Shown here: piece after piece, positions 37,628-46,920 of the stretch
Layout: the number at the start of each line of letters is the position of its first letter
Numbering within the stretch: the first letter of the stretch is position 1
DNA from: Paraburkholderia sp. FT54
GTDB taxonomy: Bacteria; Pseudomonadota; Gammaproteobacteria; Burkholderiales; Burkholderiaceae
Assembly (NCBI RefSeq): GCF_031585635.1
Contig: NZ_CP134197.1
Span: 682,001-746,000 of the forward strand
Direction: 5' to 3'
DNA length: 64,000 nt
Notes under the pieces: model-generated
What the model saw: only the letters and a program-made list of their open reading frames with translations
Told to the model about the DNA's origin: nothing
Database searches by the model: none
Translations under genes and position numbers: made by a program

Positions 37628-37781
37628 CCCGCAGTGCAAGCAAAAATAAATTCCAGAACGCGAAAGCACATCTGATTCCGGAAAAACCAAACTTAAAAAG
37701 CGGAGCGACGGCAGCCCAGGCGGGACGGTTCTGCGCAGTGTTAAACGCGCTGTCCCACCGGGCGAGTGCGTTCCCACCTGT

Positions 37782-37937
37782 TCACGAACCGAAATACGGC
37801 TGACAGAAATCGGGCGGACCGACGCAGCCGTCCGGACCATTTGGGCCAGCGCTGGCGCAGCCGGACAACAACAGCCCCACTGCCATACCGACGGCCACCA
37901 GACATACAGATCGCGTTATCAGCTTACGGATTTTCAC
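37782..37937 (-). CDS. small lipoprotein
   Basis: From GTG 37937, five bases after a GGAG box, the frame encodes 51 residues: a signal with SVCLVAVGMAVGLLLSGC, whose LSGC is a lipobox, and a short mature part rich in Gly, Pro and Cys (GPNGPDGCVGPPDFCQPYFG). Such tiny lipoproteins are common in Burkholderiaceae and their functions are unknown. Too small for a family assignment. Confidence 0.65.
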   Translation of the reverse strand: MKIRKLITRSVCLVAVGMAVGLLLSGCASAGPNGPDGCVGPPDFCQPYFGS

Positions 37938-38128
37938 TATGTTCTCCAGTACGTCAAAAATGAACGTGTACCTCGTCCCCGCCGTTGCAAGCTTGGCAGT
38001 CCACGGCCCTGCACGCAGGTGACCATGAGCAACACGCTGCTCGCGAGGCGGAACGCTGACCAGTCTGCTCAAACGCCTCTAGCCCTTCAGGACGCGATGC
38101 GCGCTTGAGATAGTCAGAGCCTCGCTGG

Positions 38129-38398
38129 TCAGGGATGCGCGTAGACGGTCGAGTTGAGATAAGCAAGTTGCCCGTCCTGCTCTGCATGGACCAGTTCCTG
38201 GTACACTTCAGCTCGCGTCTTCTCGTGCAGAGGCTGCCCATACGCGGGCAGCGACTGGCTTTGCGCCGTAGATTGATCGTTCGATGCGACCTGTGCGACA
38301 ACGGACTTGCCTGGAACGTTCGATGGATTCGACTGCGCAAATGCCGAAGCAGTGGCGGTAGCGGCGAACATGGCAACAACAATCGTCAGGTATTTCAT
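38129..38398 (-). CDS. DUF4148 family secreted peptide
   Basis: The 89-residue product starts MKYLTIVVAMFAATATASAF with a signal peptide ending near AFAQ, then a mature part containing KTRAEVYQELVHAEQDGQLAYL, the signature helix of DUF4148 proteins. They are small periplasmic proteins common in Burkholderia and relatives, usually many per genome, with unknown function. This is one of the signs pointing to the Burkholderiaceae. Confidence 0.88.
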   Translation of the reverse strand: MKYLTIVVAMFAATATASAFAQSNPSNVPGKSVVAQVASNDQSTAQSQSLPAYGQPLHEKTRAEVYQELVHAEQDGQLAYLNSTVYAHP

Positions 38399-38994
38399 TT
38401 CAGTCATCCTTATAGCGTTAAGTCGATTTTCCGAAACATGATCTTTGAATCACTCATCGATCGGATAACAATAAGGATAACGAACGCGCTTTATCAGCAC
38501 CATGCAACGAAGATGAAATCGCATTTAGTTTTCTTCCAGCAATGTGAGACTAATCGCGTTTCTCTCAACCAGGCCATACGAAACAGCGTTGTCGCCGGCA
38601 AGCGGCGGCAGACTCCAAGTTAGTTATTAAATTTTCTTTAACGATATCGACGCGATTGAAGTTCGTCGCACTCCAATGAGTGGTCCGCGGTCGTAGTGGT
38701 CTGCAACTGCACGCACTGCTCTAGCAGTTAAGGCCTGCGTCTTGCGGCTATGCAACCGCCAGCACCAAAGTTACCGCTCCTAGGCACCTGCGAGAAGCAA
38801 GGGCGGCAATCAAGGCCAATTTCGCAGATCCGGTCGACTACGACAACGGAGATCTTCGACATAAAGAATGTTTCACGGTTACGGAGAACGACTGTTACCC
38901 GCCGATTCTCATAATAGCGATGCGTGTGTGTATCTTCCCTCTGCGCTTATCGGCCAGGCTGCGTCCGCACAACTTCCAAGAATCGGAGTTTTTC
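38399..38994. other. intergenic, no gene recognised
   Basis: About 600 bases upstream of the DUF4148 gene. No open frame with a ribosome binding site or known product was found. No terminator or repeat was noticed. Confidence 0.35.
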
Positions 38995-39207
38995 GTGTTC
39001 AGTGAGATAAATTTCCACATCCCCGGACAGTTGCGCCCTCGGCAGCTCATTGGCATCGTTTTGTTCGTTGCCGGTGTCGCCGTCATGACAAGCGGCATAG
39101 TCAGCCGTCTTCACGAAGTACAGGGACTCGCCACGTGGCCTGCCTCACAAGCAATGCCTTCCCCGAACATGGTTCATACAGTAGCCGCGCATGCCGGCGG
39201 AGATTGA
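38995..39207 (+). CDS. possible small single-span membrane protein
   Basis: GTG 38995 follows CGGAG by eight bases and opens a 70-codon frame with one hydrophobic helix (LIGIVLFVAGVAVMTSGIV) and a polar tail. No family was recognised, though small single-span proteins of this type are common. It lies between DUF4148 and tatC, convergent with tatC. The call rests only on the ribosome site and the membrane helix. Confidence 0.4.
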   Translation: MFSEINFHIPGQLRPRQLIGIVLFVAGVAVMTSGIVSRLHEVQGLATWPASQAMPSPNMVHTVAAHAGGD

Positions 39208-39341
39208 TATCCGCACCGGCATGGTACGCATCAAATCGACTTCCCTTCCCCACAACGCTGCGTATTTGCGCGCTACCCTAAGCTCGGGGTAGCGCTCCGC
39301 TCGTCGCGGCGTCATTAAAAAAGCCGTTGACCATGCCGCCG

Positions 39342-40121
39342 TTAGCTGCCACTTCTCTTCTCAGCTGTCGCACTGGGTTGTCTGCTAACGAACAGCCGTG
39401 CCGCGATGATTCCAGCTTCGTACAGGACGATCAATGGAACGGCGAGAATCAGCTGGGAAAAGACGTCGGGCGGCGTCACCACGGCAGACACGACGAATGC
39501 CGCGACAACCACATAGGGGCGGATTTCCTTGAGCTTAGCGACAGTCAGTAAGCCGAGCCGCACCAGCAGTATCACGAAGATCGGGACCTCAAACGTGACG
39601 CCGAACGCAAGAAACATCGTCATCACGAAACTAAGGTAGTTGTCGACGTCGGTGTTCATTGCTGCGCCCAATGGCGCGTTGTAGTGCGCCATGACGCGAA
39701 AAATCGTCGGAAACACGACGAAGTACGCGAACGCCATCCCGCAGAGGAACAGCGTGTAGCTGGTTCCGACGAGCGGCGCGACCAGCTTTTTCTCGTTCTG
39801 GTAAAGACCGGGGGCGACGAACGCCCAGATCTGATACAGCACAAACGGCAATGCGATCACGAACGCCACGAGCATCGTCACTTTCATCGGCACAAAGAAT
39901 GAGCCTGTGACATCGGTGACGATCAACTTGCCATCCTTCGGAAGGTTCATCATCAACGGGCGGGCGAGCAGCTTGAATATGTCGGGAGCCCAATAGACGA
40001 GTCCGAGAAACACAACAATGATGGCCATGCTTGCGCGGATCAAGCGGTCGCGTAGTTCGACGAGATGCGACACGAAGGTTAATTCTGATCCTTCTACCCG
40101 GGCTTGCTGAAGTTGGCTCAT
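39342..40121 (-). CDS. tatC: Sec-independent protein translocase TatC
   Basis: The 259-residue protein has the six-helix TatC plan. The N-terminal FVSHLVELRDRLIRA matches the conserved cytosolic start, and EVPIFVILLVRLGLLT, RPYVVVAAFVVSAVVTPPD and VPLIVLYEAGI are conserved helix parts. TatC recognises twin-arginine signals. It is the last gene of a tatA-tatB-tatC set and starts 27 bases after tatB. The presence of a full set away from histidine genes suggests an extra system dedicated to nearby cargo such as the oxalate decarboxylase. Confidence 0.96.
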   Translation of the reverse strand: MSQLQQARVEGSELTFVSHLVELRDRLIRASMAIIVVFLGLVYWAPDIFKLLARPLMMNLPKDGKLIVTDVTGSFFVPMKVTMLVAFVIALPFVLYQIWAFVAPGLYQNEKKLVAPLVGTSYTLFLCGMAFAYFVVFPTIFRVMAHYNAPLGAAMNTDVDNYLSFVMTMFLAFGVTFEVPIFVILLVRLGLLTVAKLKEIRPYVVVAAFVVSAVVTPPDVFSQLILAVPLIVLYEAGIIAARLFVSRQPSATAEKRSGS

Positions 40122-40148
40122 ACCGGCCCTCGATTAAAAAGTAGGAAG

Positions 40149-40685
40149 CTAGACATTGAAAAATCTTTCTCTGACGGCTGGATATGCCGACGGGTGGCGA
40201 GCCACGCGAGCAGCAACCGATTGCACGTGCCTACGGCGTGCGGCGGTGCGCTTGTACCAGGTCGGCGTGACCGCCTGCTTCCCACGCCAGTTCCTGCACC
40301 TGGTTCCCGTGGCGGTATCACCGCGCCACGAGGCGACATCCGGCGGGGCTGACAATGGAAGCGGTGCTGCAGCTTGCTCGGCCTCCGGCGATTGCGTAGA
40401 ACCGCCATTCCACGCAACCTCGAGATCCGCCTTCTGTTCACGCAGATTCTCATGAATGGCATTCTCGATGTTCGTCGCGGCCACCGCAAACTCGCTCTTC
40501 ACCTTCTGCAGTTCATTGAGTTCGATCTCGCGCGTGACTTCGTCTTTCACGTCGCTGATATAGCGCTGCGCCCGCCCAAGGAGCGCTCCGGCCGTGCGCG
40601 CTACGCGTGGTAGCCGCTCCGGCCCCAGTACGACCAGCGCAACCACGCCGATGACTGCCATCTTGGTAAGACCTAGATCAAGCAT
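40149..40685 (-). CDS. tatB: TatB subunit of the twin-arginine translocase
   Basis: The 178-residue protein begins MLDLGLTKMAVIGVVALVVL with the TatB motif GPERLPRVART, followed by an amphipathic helix and a long polar tail with coiled-coil character (DEVTREIELNELQKVKSEF). TatB forms the signal-binding complex with TatC. The distal tail after residue 120 is basic and of low similarity. It lies between tatA and tatC. Confidence 0.95.
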   Translation of the reverse strand: MLDLGLTKMAVIGVVALVVLGPERLPRVARTAGALLGRAQRYISDVKDEVTREIELNELQKVKSEFAVAATNIENAIHENLREQKADLEVAWNGGSTQSPEAEQAAAPLPLSAPPDVASWRGDTATGTRCRNWRGKQAVTPTWYKRTAARRRHVQSVAARVARHPSAYPAVRERFFNV

Positions 40686-40770
40686 GGAGATGTCCCGTCA
40701 GCACATGACTGTTTGTCGTTCAATGAATTTCGCCGGGCTCAAAGGTTTCTTCGGTCTCGACCTCAACTGT

Positions 40771-40953
40771 TTAGTTTCGCGGCGACTCTGCGCGCTCGGC
40801 ATGAGTCGCTGTCTCGACTTCCTTTATGCCTTCCTTGAAGCCTTTTACCGCGCCACCCAAATCGCCGCCAATGGTCCGAAGCTTTTTCGTACCGAAAACC
40901 AGCGCGACAAGCACCAGAACAATCAGCCAATGCCAGATACTTAGTGAACCCAT
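40771..40953 (-). CDS. tatA: TatA subunit, second copy
   Basis: The 60-residue protein has the same start as the TatA at 32355 ([33 protein letters not shown]) and a shorter tail. AAGGAGA precedes ATG 40953. It heads the tatABC set. Two TatA proteins with one TatB and one TatC in the same neighbourhood suggest that the copy behind oxdC is a dedicated duplicate. Confidence 0.95.
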   Translation of the reverse strand: MGSLSIWHWLIVLVLVALVFGTKKLRTIGGDLGGAVKGFKEGIKEVETATHAERAESPRN

Positions 40954-41205
40954 TAAGACTCTCCTTGATCCCGCCGCATTAATTTTGTGCGGCGAGAGTT
41001 TGATTTGACCAGGCGGTCGAATGCGAAGCGCTTGTGCACTTCAATGGAACAGCGAATGTCGAGGCAGACAAGCCCTGCACTTTACTGATCGTGCCGGGCA
41101 CGAGACAGTGCCACGCCCGCCGCCGCTACAGCAGCAAGAAGCGTTGTCACATTGCCCTGCGTATTACATCTTACGTATTGGCTACTTTCTGTTTGACATA
41201 GCCTG

Positions 41206-42516
41206 TCAGCCACCATGAAAGCCGGGGATGCTCACACCAAACGTTTGCAGAATCAGAACGATGTTGAGCACAAAAATTACCGAAGTTCCAAGAATCGCCG
41301 CCGCGCTAACCAGCCGGCCGGTGGCGAACACCCCCATGATGTCGCGCCTGCGGGTAAAGATCACCAGCGCAATCATCGGCATGGGAAGGGCAAGACTCAG
41401 GACCACCTGACTATAGACCAGTGCATTAGTGGCATTCACGCCCAACGCGACCACCACGAAGGCCGGCGCCATCGTCAGTAAGCGGCGAAGCAACACAGGA
41501 ATATGAAAGCCGACAAAACCCTGCATGATCATTTGCCCCGCCATCGTTCCCACGACCGAACTGGAAACGCCGGACGCAAGGAGCGAAACGAGGAAAATCG
41601 CGGCAGCCCCTGCGCCGAGCAACGGCGTCAACGTATGGTAAGCCGTTTCAATTTCCGCAATGTCGGGATGGCCCACGTGAAATGCAGCGGACGCCATCAC
41701 AACCATCGCCATATTGACGAGGCCTGCAAGCGTGAGCGCAATAATCACCTCACGATTGGAGAAACGCACCAGCTTACGGCGTGCATCCTCGGTACGTGCA
41801 GGCGCGCGGTTCTGGGTCAGGCCAGAGTGCAGATAGATGGCGTGCGGCATGACGGTGGCGCCGATAATCCCGACTGCGACTGTGACCGCCTGGCTCGAAT
41901 GCAACGTTGGCACGAAGGTCCCACGCGCGGCTGCGGCCCACGTCACATGAACCATGAACAGTTCAACGAGATAGCACATGGCAATTGCCGCAACGAGCCC
42001 CCCGATGATCAGCTCGATTGGTCGGAATCCCTGCCTTTCAGCCAGTAATATCGCGTAGGTCACCACTCCTGTTACTACCATGCCGTCGATCAACGGCAGG
42101 TGAAACAGGAGCGACAAGCCAATTGCCCCGCCAAGGAACTCCGCCAGATCCGTTGCCATCGCGGCAATTTCACTGACGCCCCACATTGCATAGACCACCG
42201 GCATCGGGAAATGCTCGCGGCACATCTCAGCGAGATTCCGATTGGTCACGATACCGAGTCTGGCTGACAGCGCCTGGAACAGCATGGCAATGACGTTCGC
42301 TGCCACGACAACCCAGAGCAGGGAATAGCCATACCGTGCGCCCGCTTGCAGGTTCGTGGCGAAGTTGCCCGGGTCCATGTAGGCGATTGATGCCACGACA
42401 GCTGGACCGGCAAATATCAATTTGCTGAGACCGCCAGCCCTTCGACCGGCCAGCACTTCATTGATTGCGCTTACCGTCCGATCCGACAACCTTAGCGGGA
42501 CTTGTCCACTATTCAT
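41206..42516 (-). CDS. mntH: NRAMP-type manganese/divalent metal importer
   Basis: The 436-residue membrane protein has the NRAMP metal-site motif MDPGNFATNLQ in helix 1 and ATVMPHAIYLHS in helix 6, with about 11 helices. These residues bind Mn2+ or Fe2+ and drive proton-coupled uptake. ATG 42516 follows GAGG by eight bases. It lies upstream of the tatABC set on the same strand, with about 250 bases between. Because oxalate decarboxylase needs Mn, its placement near oxdC and tat genes is suggestive. Confidence 0.95.
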   Translation of the reverse strand: MNSGQVPLRLSDRTVSAINEVLAGRRAGGLSKLIFAGPAVVASIAYMDPGNFATNLQAGARYGYSLLWVVVAANVIAMLFQALSARLGIVTNRNLAEMCREHFPMPVVYAMWGVSEIAAMATDLAEFLGGAIGLSLLFHLPLIDGMVVTGVVTYAILLAERQGFRPIELIIGGLVAAIAMCYLVELFMVHVTWAAAARGTFVPTLHSSQAVTVAVGIIGATVMPHAIYLHSGLTQNRAPARTEDARRKLVRFSNREVIIALTLAGLVNMAMVVMASAAFHVGHPDIAEIETAYHTLTPLLGAGAAAIFLVSLLASGVSSSVVGTMAGQMIMQGFVGFHIPVLLRRLLTMAPAFVVVALGVNATNALVYSQVVLSLALPMPMIALVIFTRRRDIMGVFATGRLVSAAAILGTSVIFVLNIVLILQTFGVSIPGFHGG

Positions 42517-42775
42517 TATCAAATCCTCTTAGAAACTCACCGTCAGAAACGGGCGTCGGACGAGCAACCGACCGTCACGGCCTGGTTGTTTCAAAACGCG
42601 ACGACCGCGCATGGATTCAGTTAAAGGTGAGGATATGTGCGAGACAATGGAACAGGAATGGCGTGATTATGAAAAAAAGTTAATCGTGCAACCGATGGAG
42701 CAGATCGTCGGTTCGCGATCCAGGCGGGGCGTTTTGCGCATGACGTAATTCACGCGCGTCAGCCCCGCCCGCTAA

Positions 42776-44962
42776 TCACTTGATGGTGGTGTAAAAAGGC
42801 GCGTCCTTATCGAGCAACGCCGTGCGGATAAAATGTAGATAGCTAAGAATTCGTTGCATTCGATCACGCTTTTCACGATTCTCGCCCAACTCGCCGAGTA
42901 GGAACTGCGCTATCCGGATCGCCGCTTCGACTGACGCCAGTGCTCGCGTGAGTCGAGCCGTGTCCGGCCGCTCGAATAGGTCTGCCAGATCTCGACTCAC
43001 CGAATCCAGCACTGTGTCCCATCCCGGTTGCAATCGCGCTGCGTATGGCATATCGACCGTCTCGTTCCGAAGATCGATGACCGAGTTTCCCACCTCAAGA
43101 AGAACGAGCATCCATCGTAATGTATCGCGATGCTGTTCGGAGCGTTTCATCAGTAGGATTCGCAACTGGAACATCAGATCGTGCGTGCTCGACTGAAACT
43201 TCTGGTTGAGTCCGACGAGCGCGCCCTCACATGCGAGCGCCATCTGTCGCCGCAGATCCCGCTTGATCTTTTCAATCCGCCACGACATCTGCGTCGGGAA
43301 AATCACTGCAAAGACGATGCAGGATACGAGCATGCCCGCGACCACGGCGATGCCGTTATTGATGATGAGATCCGGTGTATAGACGACTACGTTGTCCGGA
43401 CCGCCCAGCAGACAAAAAAAAATGCCAAAAGCGGTCCCATAGCCAGCAGCGCCAGGCCGCATCGACAGAAACGCACCGAGGCCAAGCAAAGGCGTCAGTA
43501 CAGCGCACAGCAGCGGAAACCCTTCGATATTCGGATATACGAAGCAGGTAAAGACGTATCCCACCACAGTTGCAAAGGCCACACCCACCGCCATTTGCGC
43601 AGCAACCTTAGACGTGTTTGGCGCTGTGGAAGTGAGCGCGCACGTGACCGCGGCCCCAATCACAGCGAAGCCGCCGCTCGGCCAGTTAGTCGCGATCCAG
43701 AATGCCCCTACTGCCCCGACCGCCACCACCGTCCGCAAGAACGTAAACGCGACTGCATACGCGTTGGTCTTGACGACCTGTCTTGTCACAGATCGCTCGA
43801 GCACATGCTTCTGGTCAATCAGCGACGCGTATGTTTCTGTATAGCGCTGGAATTCCTCGACAAAACGATAAAGAAGCTCCATCGTCGTATCGAAGTCGAG
43901 CAATAGTTCCGGCACAGCCGTCTCCAGCGAGCGCCGCGTCTCGCGTGCACGTGTCGGCAACGTTGTCCGGAAGCGATCGAGTTCAATCGCCGCCCTCGCC
44001 GCCCGCGCTTCGTCGGGTTTCATCGGATCTTTCCGACTGACTAGCAAACCCGAAAGCTCGCCAAAATATGGCCGCACAGCTTCCATAACCAGTCTTGCTC
44101 GCCCCGTTCGCATGCGGTTCGACAGTTGATGAAGCGCGTGCAAACGCGTGCAAGCGTTCATGAATTCGCTATTGAGTCGAGCTAGCCGTCTGGTTCGGAC
44201 GCGTGTGTTCGGATCCTCGAAAGAGGCAAACCCGCGGGCCCCCTCGAATCCCACAATCTGATCGACCAGATCGGCAAACCGACCTTCGTAAACGTCGCTT
44301 TCAACCCGCTCGGCGAGAACGCTCGCGGCGAAGACAGAAAAGTTGGTATAGCGTGTGCGCAGGATGTTCCGCAATACGGTGCTTGATCGCAGCGGTAGAA
44401 CCAACGCGCTGACTGCGCTGGAACAAAGAATACCGATCGTGACTTCGGCGGCGCGTGTCATTGCGCCCATAAACAGACCGCCTGGCTCCATGACCGTTGG
44501 AATGCCAATCAGTGCAGCGGTGTATCCCGCGAGCACGAATGCGTACCACTGAAAATGGCGATACCGGAGCGCAGCAGCAGTACAGGCACCGATCCATACC
44601 GTTATCCCCAGCATATAGAGTTCGGGCTGTTGCGCGAAAATCCCGCCTAGCATCAGTGCGGCGACCATCCCGAGCGTGGTCCCAACGACTCGATAGAAAC
44701 TTTTTGCCAGAACCATGCCACCGAACGGCTGCATCAGGACGACCACAGTGGCCATCGCGGTGCGCGGGCTCGACAATTCCAGTAGCATCGCAATGCCCAA
44801 CGCGAGCAACGCGGCGGTCGCAGTTTTCAGCAGATATAGCCAGACGCCGCCGTCGCCAGCGATCCACGCTGCGGCACCTATCCTTGTCGCGCGCACCCAG
44901 ACAGACAATCGGGAAAATCCGGCCGGGGTTCGGCGTGCCACTTTCTCGTCGGTTATAAACAC
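42776..44962 (-). CDS. FUSC family efflux transporter (aromatic acid exporter type)
   Basis: The 728-residue protein has two blocks of hydrophobic helices (about 40 to 190 and 405 to 560) separated and followed by soluble parts, the arrangement of FUSC/AaeB inner-membrane exporters. LYLLKTATAALLALGIAMLL and LSSPRTAMATVVVLMQP are typical of the first block. In E. coli AaeB works with AaeA to export aromatic carboxylic acids. The fusion protein, DUF1656 and OM lipoprotein genes lie upstream on the same strand, but psiE stands on the opposite strand between them. Confidence 0.9.
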   Translation of the reverse strand: MFITDEKVARRTPAGFSRLSVWVRATRIGAAAWIAGDGGVWLYLLKTATAALLALGIAMLLELSSPRTAMATVVVLMQPFGGMVLAKSFYRVVGTTLGMVAALMLGGIFAQQPELYMLGITVWIGACTAAALRYRHFQWYAFVLAGYTAALIGIPTVMEPGGLFMGAMTRAAEVTIGILCSSAVSALVLPLRSSTVLRNILRTRYTNFSVFAASVLAERVESDVYEGRFADLVDQIVGFEGARGFASFEDPNTRVRTRRLARLNSEFMNACTRLHALHQLSNRMRTGRARLVMEAVRPYFGELSGLLVSRKDPMKPDEARAARAAIELDRFRTTLPTRARETRRSLETAVPELLLDFDTTMELLYRFVEEFQRYTETYASLIDQKHVLERSVTRQVVKTNAYAVAFTFLRTVVAVGAVGAFWIATNWPSGGFAVIGAAVTCALTSTAPNTSKVAAQMAVGVAFATVVGYVFTCFVYPNIEGFPLLCAVLTPLLGLGAFLSMRPGAAGYGTAFGIFFCLLGGPDNVVVYTPDLIINNGIAVVAGMLVSCIVFAVIFPTQMSWRIEKIKRDLRRQMALACEGALVGLNQKFQSSTHDLMFQLRILLMKRSEQHRDTLRWMLVLLEVGNSVIDLRNETVDMPYAARLQPGWDTVLDSVSRDLADLFERPDTARLTRALASVEAAIRIAQFLLGELGENREKRDRMQRILSYLHFIRTALLDKDAPFYTTIK

Positions 44963-45262
44963 AAAATCCTTCCCTCGCGCGGGTGTTCATCACCCGGGGC
45001 TCATCATAGGCAGGAGCATAAGGTGGAGCGCCCGGCGCTGAAGAGCACAAATAGGCGGACCTGCCCCGAATACAGTCATCGGCTCTTTTGAATTGTCCGA
45101 AGTCCAGCTTCACATAGCCCAAACCACGCCGATTACCGGAGCGTGTATGCATCGGCCTGGCGCTGCCGGATAACTGTGATCTACTTCTCGCATCCTTTCT
45201 GTACCCGTGTGCTCAAGAGAACGGCAACGATACTTGACGCCATCTTTACCCTCCATACCCAT

Positions 45263-45718
45263 ATGAACGGCATGAGCAATTTCCCCTCGACGACCGCGCG
45301 CGTGCGTGTCCACTTTGACCGCTTCCTGAATGTCGTCGAACTGATCGGACTGGTCCTGATCGGTCTCGCTACGACGTTCGCCATGGTGCAGGAAACGTAC
45401 AAGGTGCTGCTATCGGGGCAGGTGACGCTGACCGACCTATTGTTAATGTTTTTGTATCTCGAAGTGTTGACGATGGACGCGCGATATCTTCGCCTCGGTC
45501 AGCTTCCCGTCCGGTTCCCGCTCTACATCGCGATGGCTTCGCTGGCACGTGATCTAATCCTTCGCTTCGGAGACGCGGGTGAAATGCACATGCTAGCGAC
45601 CGCCTTCGGTATTGTGATGCTCGCCGCCGGGATATTCATTCTTCGCTACGGACAGCACAAATACCCGGCTAGCGACGACGAGGGCCGCGAAGAGTTGCCT
45701 AAACGAACGGCGCGGTGA
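45263..45718 (+). CDS. psiE: PsiE family membrane protein
   Basis: From ATG 45263 the 151-residue protein has four hydrophobic helices and the PsiE features FLNVVELIGLVLIGLATTFA and LYLEVLTMDARYLRLG, VRFPLYIAMASLARDLI. PsiE is a phosphate-starvation-inducible inner-membrane protein of unclear role. Met codons at 45263 and 45272 are both possible starts; the frame is open to 45143. It lies on the opposite strand between the FUSC and HlyD genes, so it splits the efflux set. Confidence 0.85.
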   Translation: MNGMSNFPSTTARVRVHFDRFLNVVELIGLVLIGLATTFAMVQETYKVLLSGQVTLTDLLLMFLYLEVLTMDARYLRLGQLPVRFPLYIAMASLARDLILRFGDAGEMHMLATAFGIVMLAAGIFILRYGQHKYPASDDEGREELPKRTAR

Positions 45719-45845
45719 CAATGCCGTCCGACACTCGCGAAAGCCGGTCGGCCAGCGATCCGGGCCGTGCGAGCACCTGAGCGCAGTGCCCCGGATAAAT
45801 ACAGGTTGCGAATGGCTGGTGCAGCGCTCCAGCCCGCCGGCATGA

Positions 45846-46706
45846 TCATCTGGTCGCGATGACCACCGAACACGTGGTGCCCGCGGTCAATACCTGGCCG
45901 TTTGGGACAGTGTCGATCTTGATGCGCACAGGCACGCGCTGTGCCAGGCGCACCCAGTTGAACGTGGGGTTCACATCAGCCAGCAGGTCGCGGCTCTGCG
46001 GATTGTCGCGATCATAGATACCGCGCGAGATGCTCTCCACGTGTCCTTGCAACACACCGCCGCTCATGAGGCGTATCTCGGCTTTGTCGCCGACCATCAC
46101 ATGCGGCAGCTTGGTTTCCTCAAAATACCCATACACCCAGAACGAATTGCTATCGACGATGGCCAGCTTCGGGGTACCCACGCTCGCATAGTCGCCGCGA
46201 AACGTTTCAAGATTGGTGACATAGCCATCCACCGGCGAGAGCACCCGCGTGCGTTCGAGATTGAGCTTCGCGGCGGCCAGCGTGGCCAGTGCCTGCTGAT
46301 AGGCCGCATCTGCAGCCGACGCCGTATCGGCCGCGTCTTCGCGACCCTCTTTCGAAACGACGAGACTGTCCAGATCCGCGCGCCGTTGTGCATTGTCGCG
46401 ACGCATCTGCAGCTCGGCTTTACGTGCGGCCACCGCAGCCTCGGCCTGCTCGACGGCGATCTGGTAGTGCGAAGGGTCGATCTGCATCAGCAGGTCACCC
46501 TTCTTCACCAGCTGGTTGTCGTGCACTGACAGACCGACAATCTCGCCTGAAACGTCCGGCGCAATGTTGACGATATCGGCATTCACCCGCCCGTCGCGGG
46601 TCCAGGGTTCATCCATGTAGTGAACCCATAAGAGACGGCCAATCAGGATCGCGGCCGCGAAAACGACGGCCGTCGCGATAAAACCCAGAGAATTTCGGAT
46701 GATCAT
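45846..46706 (-). CDS. HlyD/AaeA-type periplasmic membrane fusion protein
   Basis: The 286-residue protein has one N-terminal membrane helix (GFIATAVVFAAAILIGRLL), a biotinyl-lipoyl-like domain in two halves (VNADIVNIAPDVSGEIVGLS and RVLSPVDGYVTNLETFRGDY) around a helical hairpin, and a beta-barrel part with SFWVYGYFEETKL. This links the FUSC pump to the outer-membrane channel. It follows the DUF1656 gene after 13 bases. Confidence 0.93.
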   Translation of the reverse strand: MIIRNSLGFIATAVVFAAAILIGRLLWVHYMDEPWTRDGRVNADIVNIAPDVSGEIVGLSVHDNQLVKKGDLLMQIDPSHYQIAVEQAEAAVAARKAELQMRRDNAQRRADLDSLVVSKEGREDAADTASAADAAYQQALATLAAAKLNLERTRVLSPVDGYVTNLETFRGDYASVGTPKLAIVDSNSFWVYGYFEETKLPHVMVGDKAEIRLMSGGVLQGHVESISRGIYDRDNPQSRDLLADVNPTFNWVRLAQRVPVRIKIDTVPNGQVLTAGTTCSVVIATR

Positions 46707-46719
46707 GATTGGACTCTAA

Positions 46720-46920
46720 TCAACGATAAACGGCGAGACCTAGCACGCCACATACACACACGAGAAGACTGGCCCGAAACAGGTTGGGGTGCCAGACGAT
46801 GCGATACAGGGCCGTATAGGCAATCACACGATCGAGCAGCCAGCTCAGCGCGGCGCCGGCAATGAACAACAGCACAATGGTCGGCACGTACGCATCCAGG
46901 ACAGCGACTTCACGTGGCAT
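46720..46920 (-). CDS. DUF1656 small membrane protein
   Basis: From ATG 46920 the product has 66 residues with two hydrophobic helices and the typical opening EVAVLDAYVPTIVLLFIAG. DUF1656 (AaeX-like) proteins are regularly encoded with the fusion protein and FUSC pump. The start overlaps the end of the NodT gene by 11 bases, so translation is coupled. Confidence 0.9.
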   Translation of the reverse strand: MPREVAVLDAYVPTIVLLFIAGAALSWLLDRVIAYTALYRIVWHPNLFRASLLVCVCGVLGLAVYR

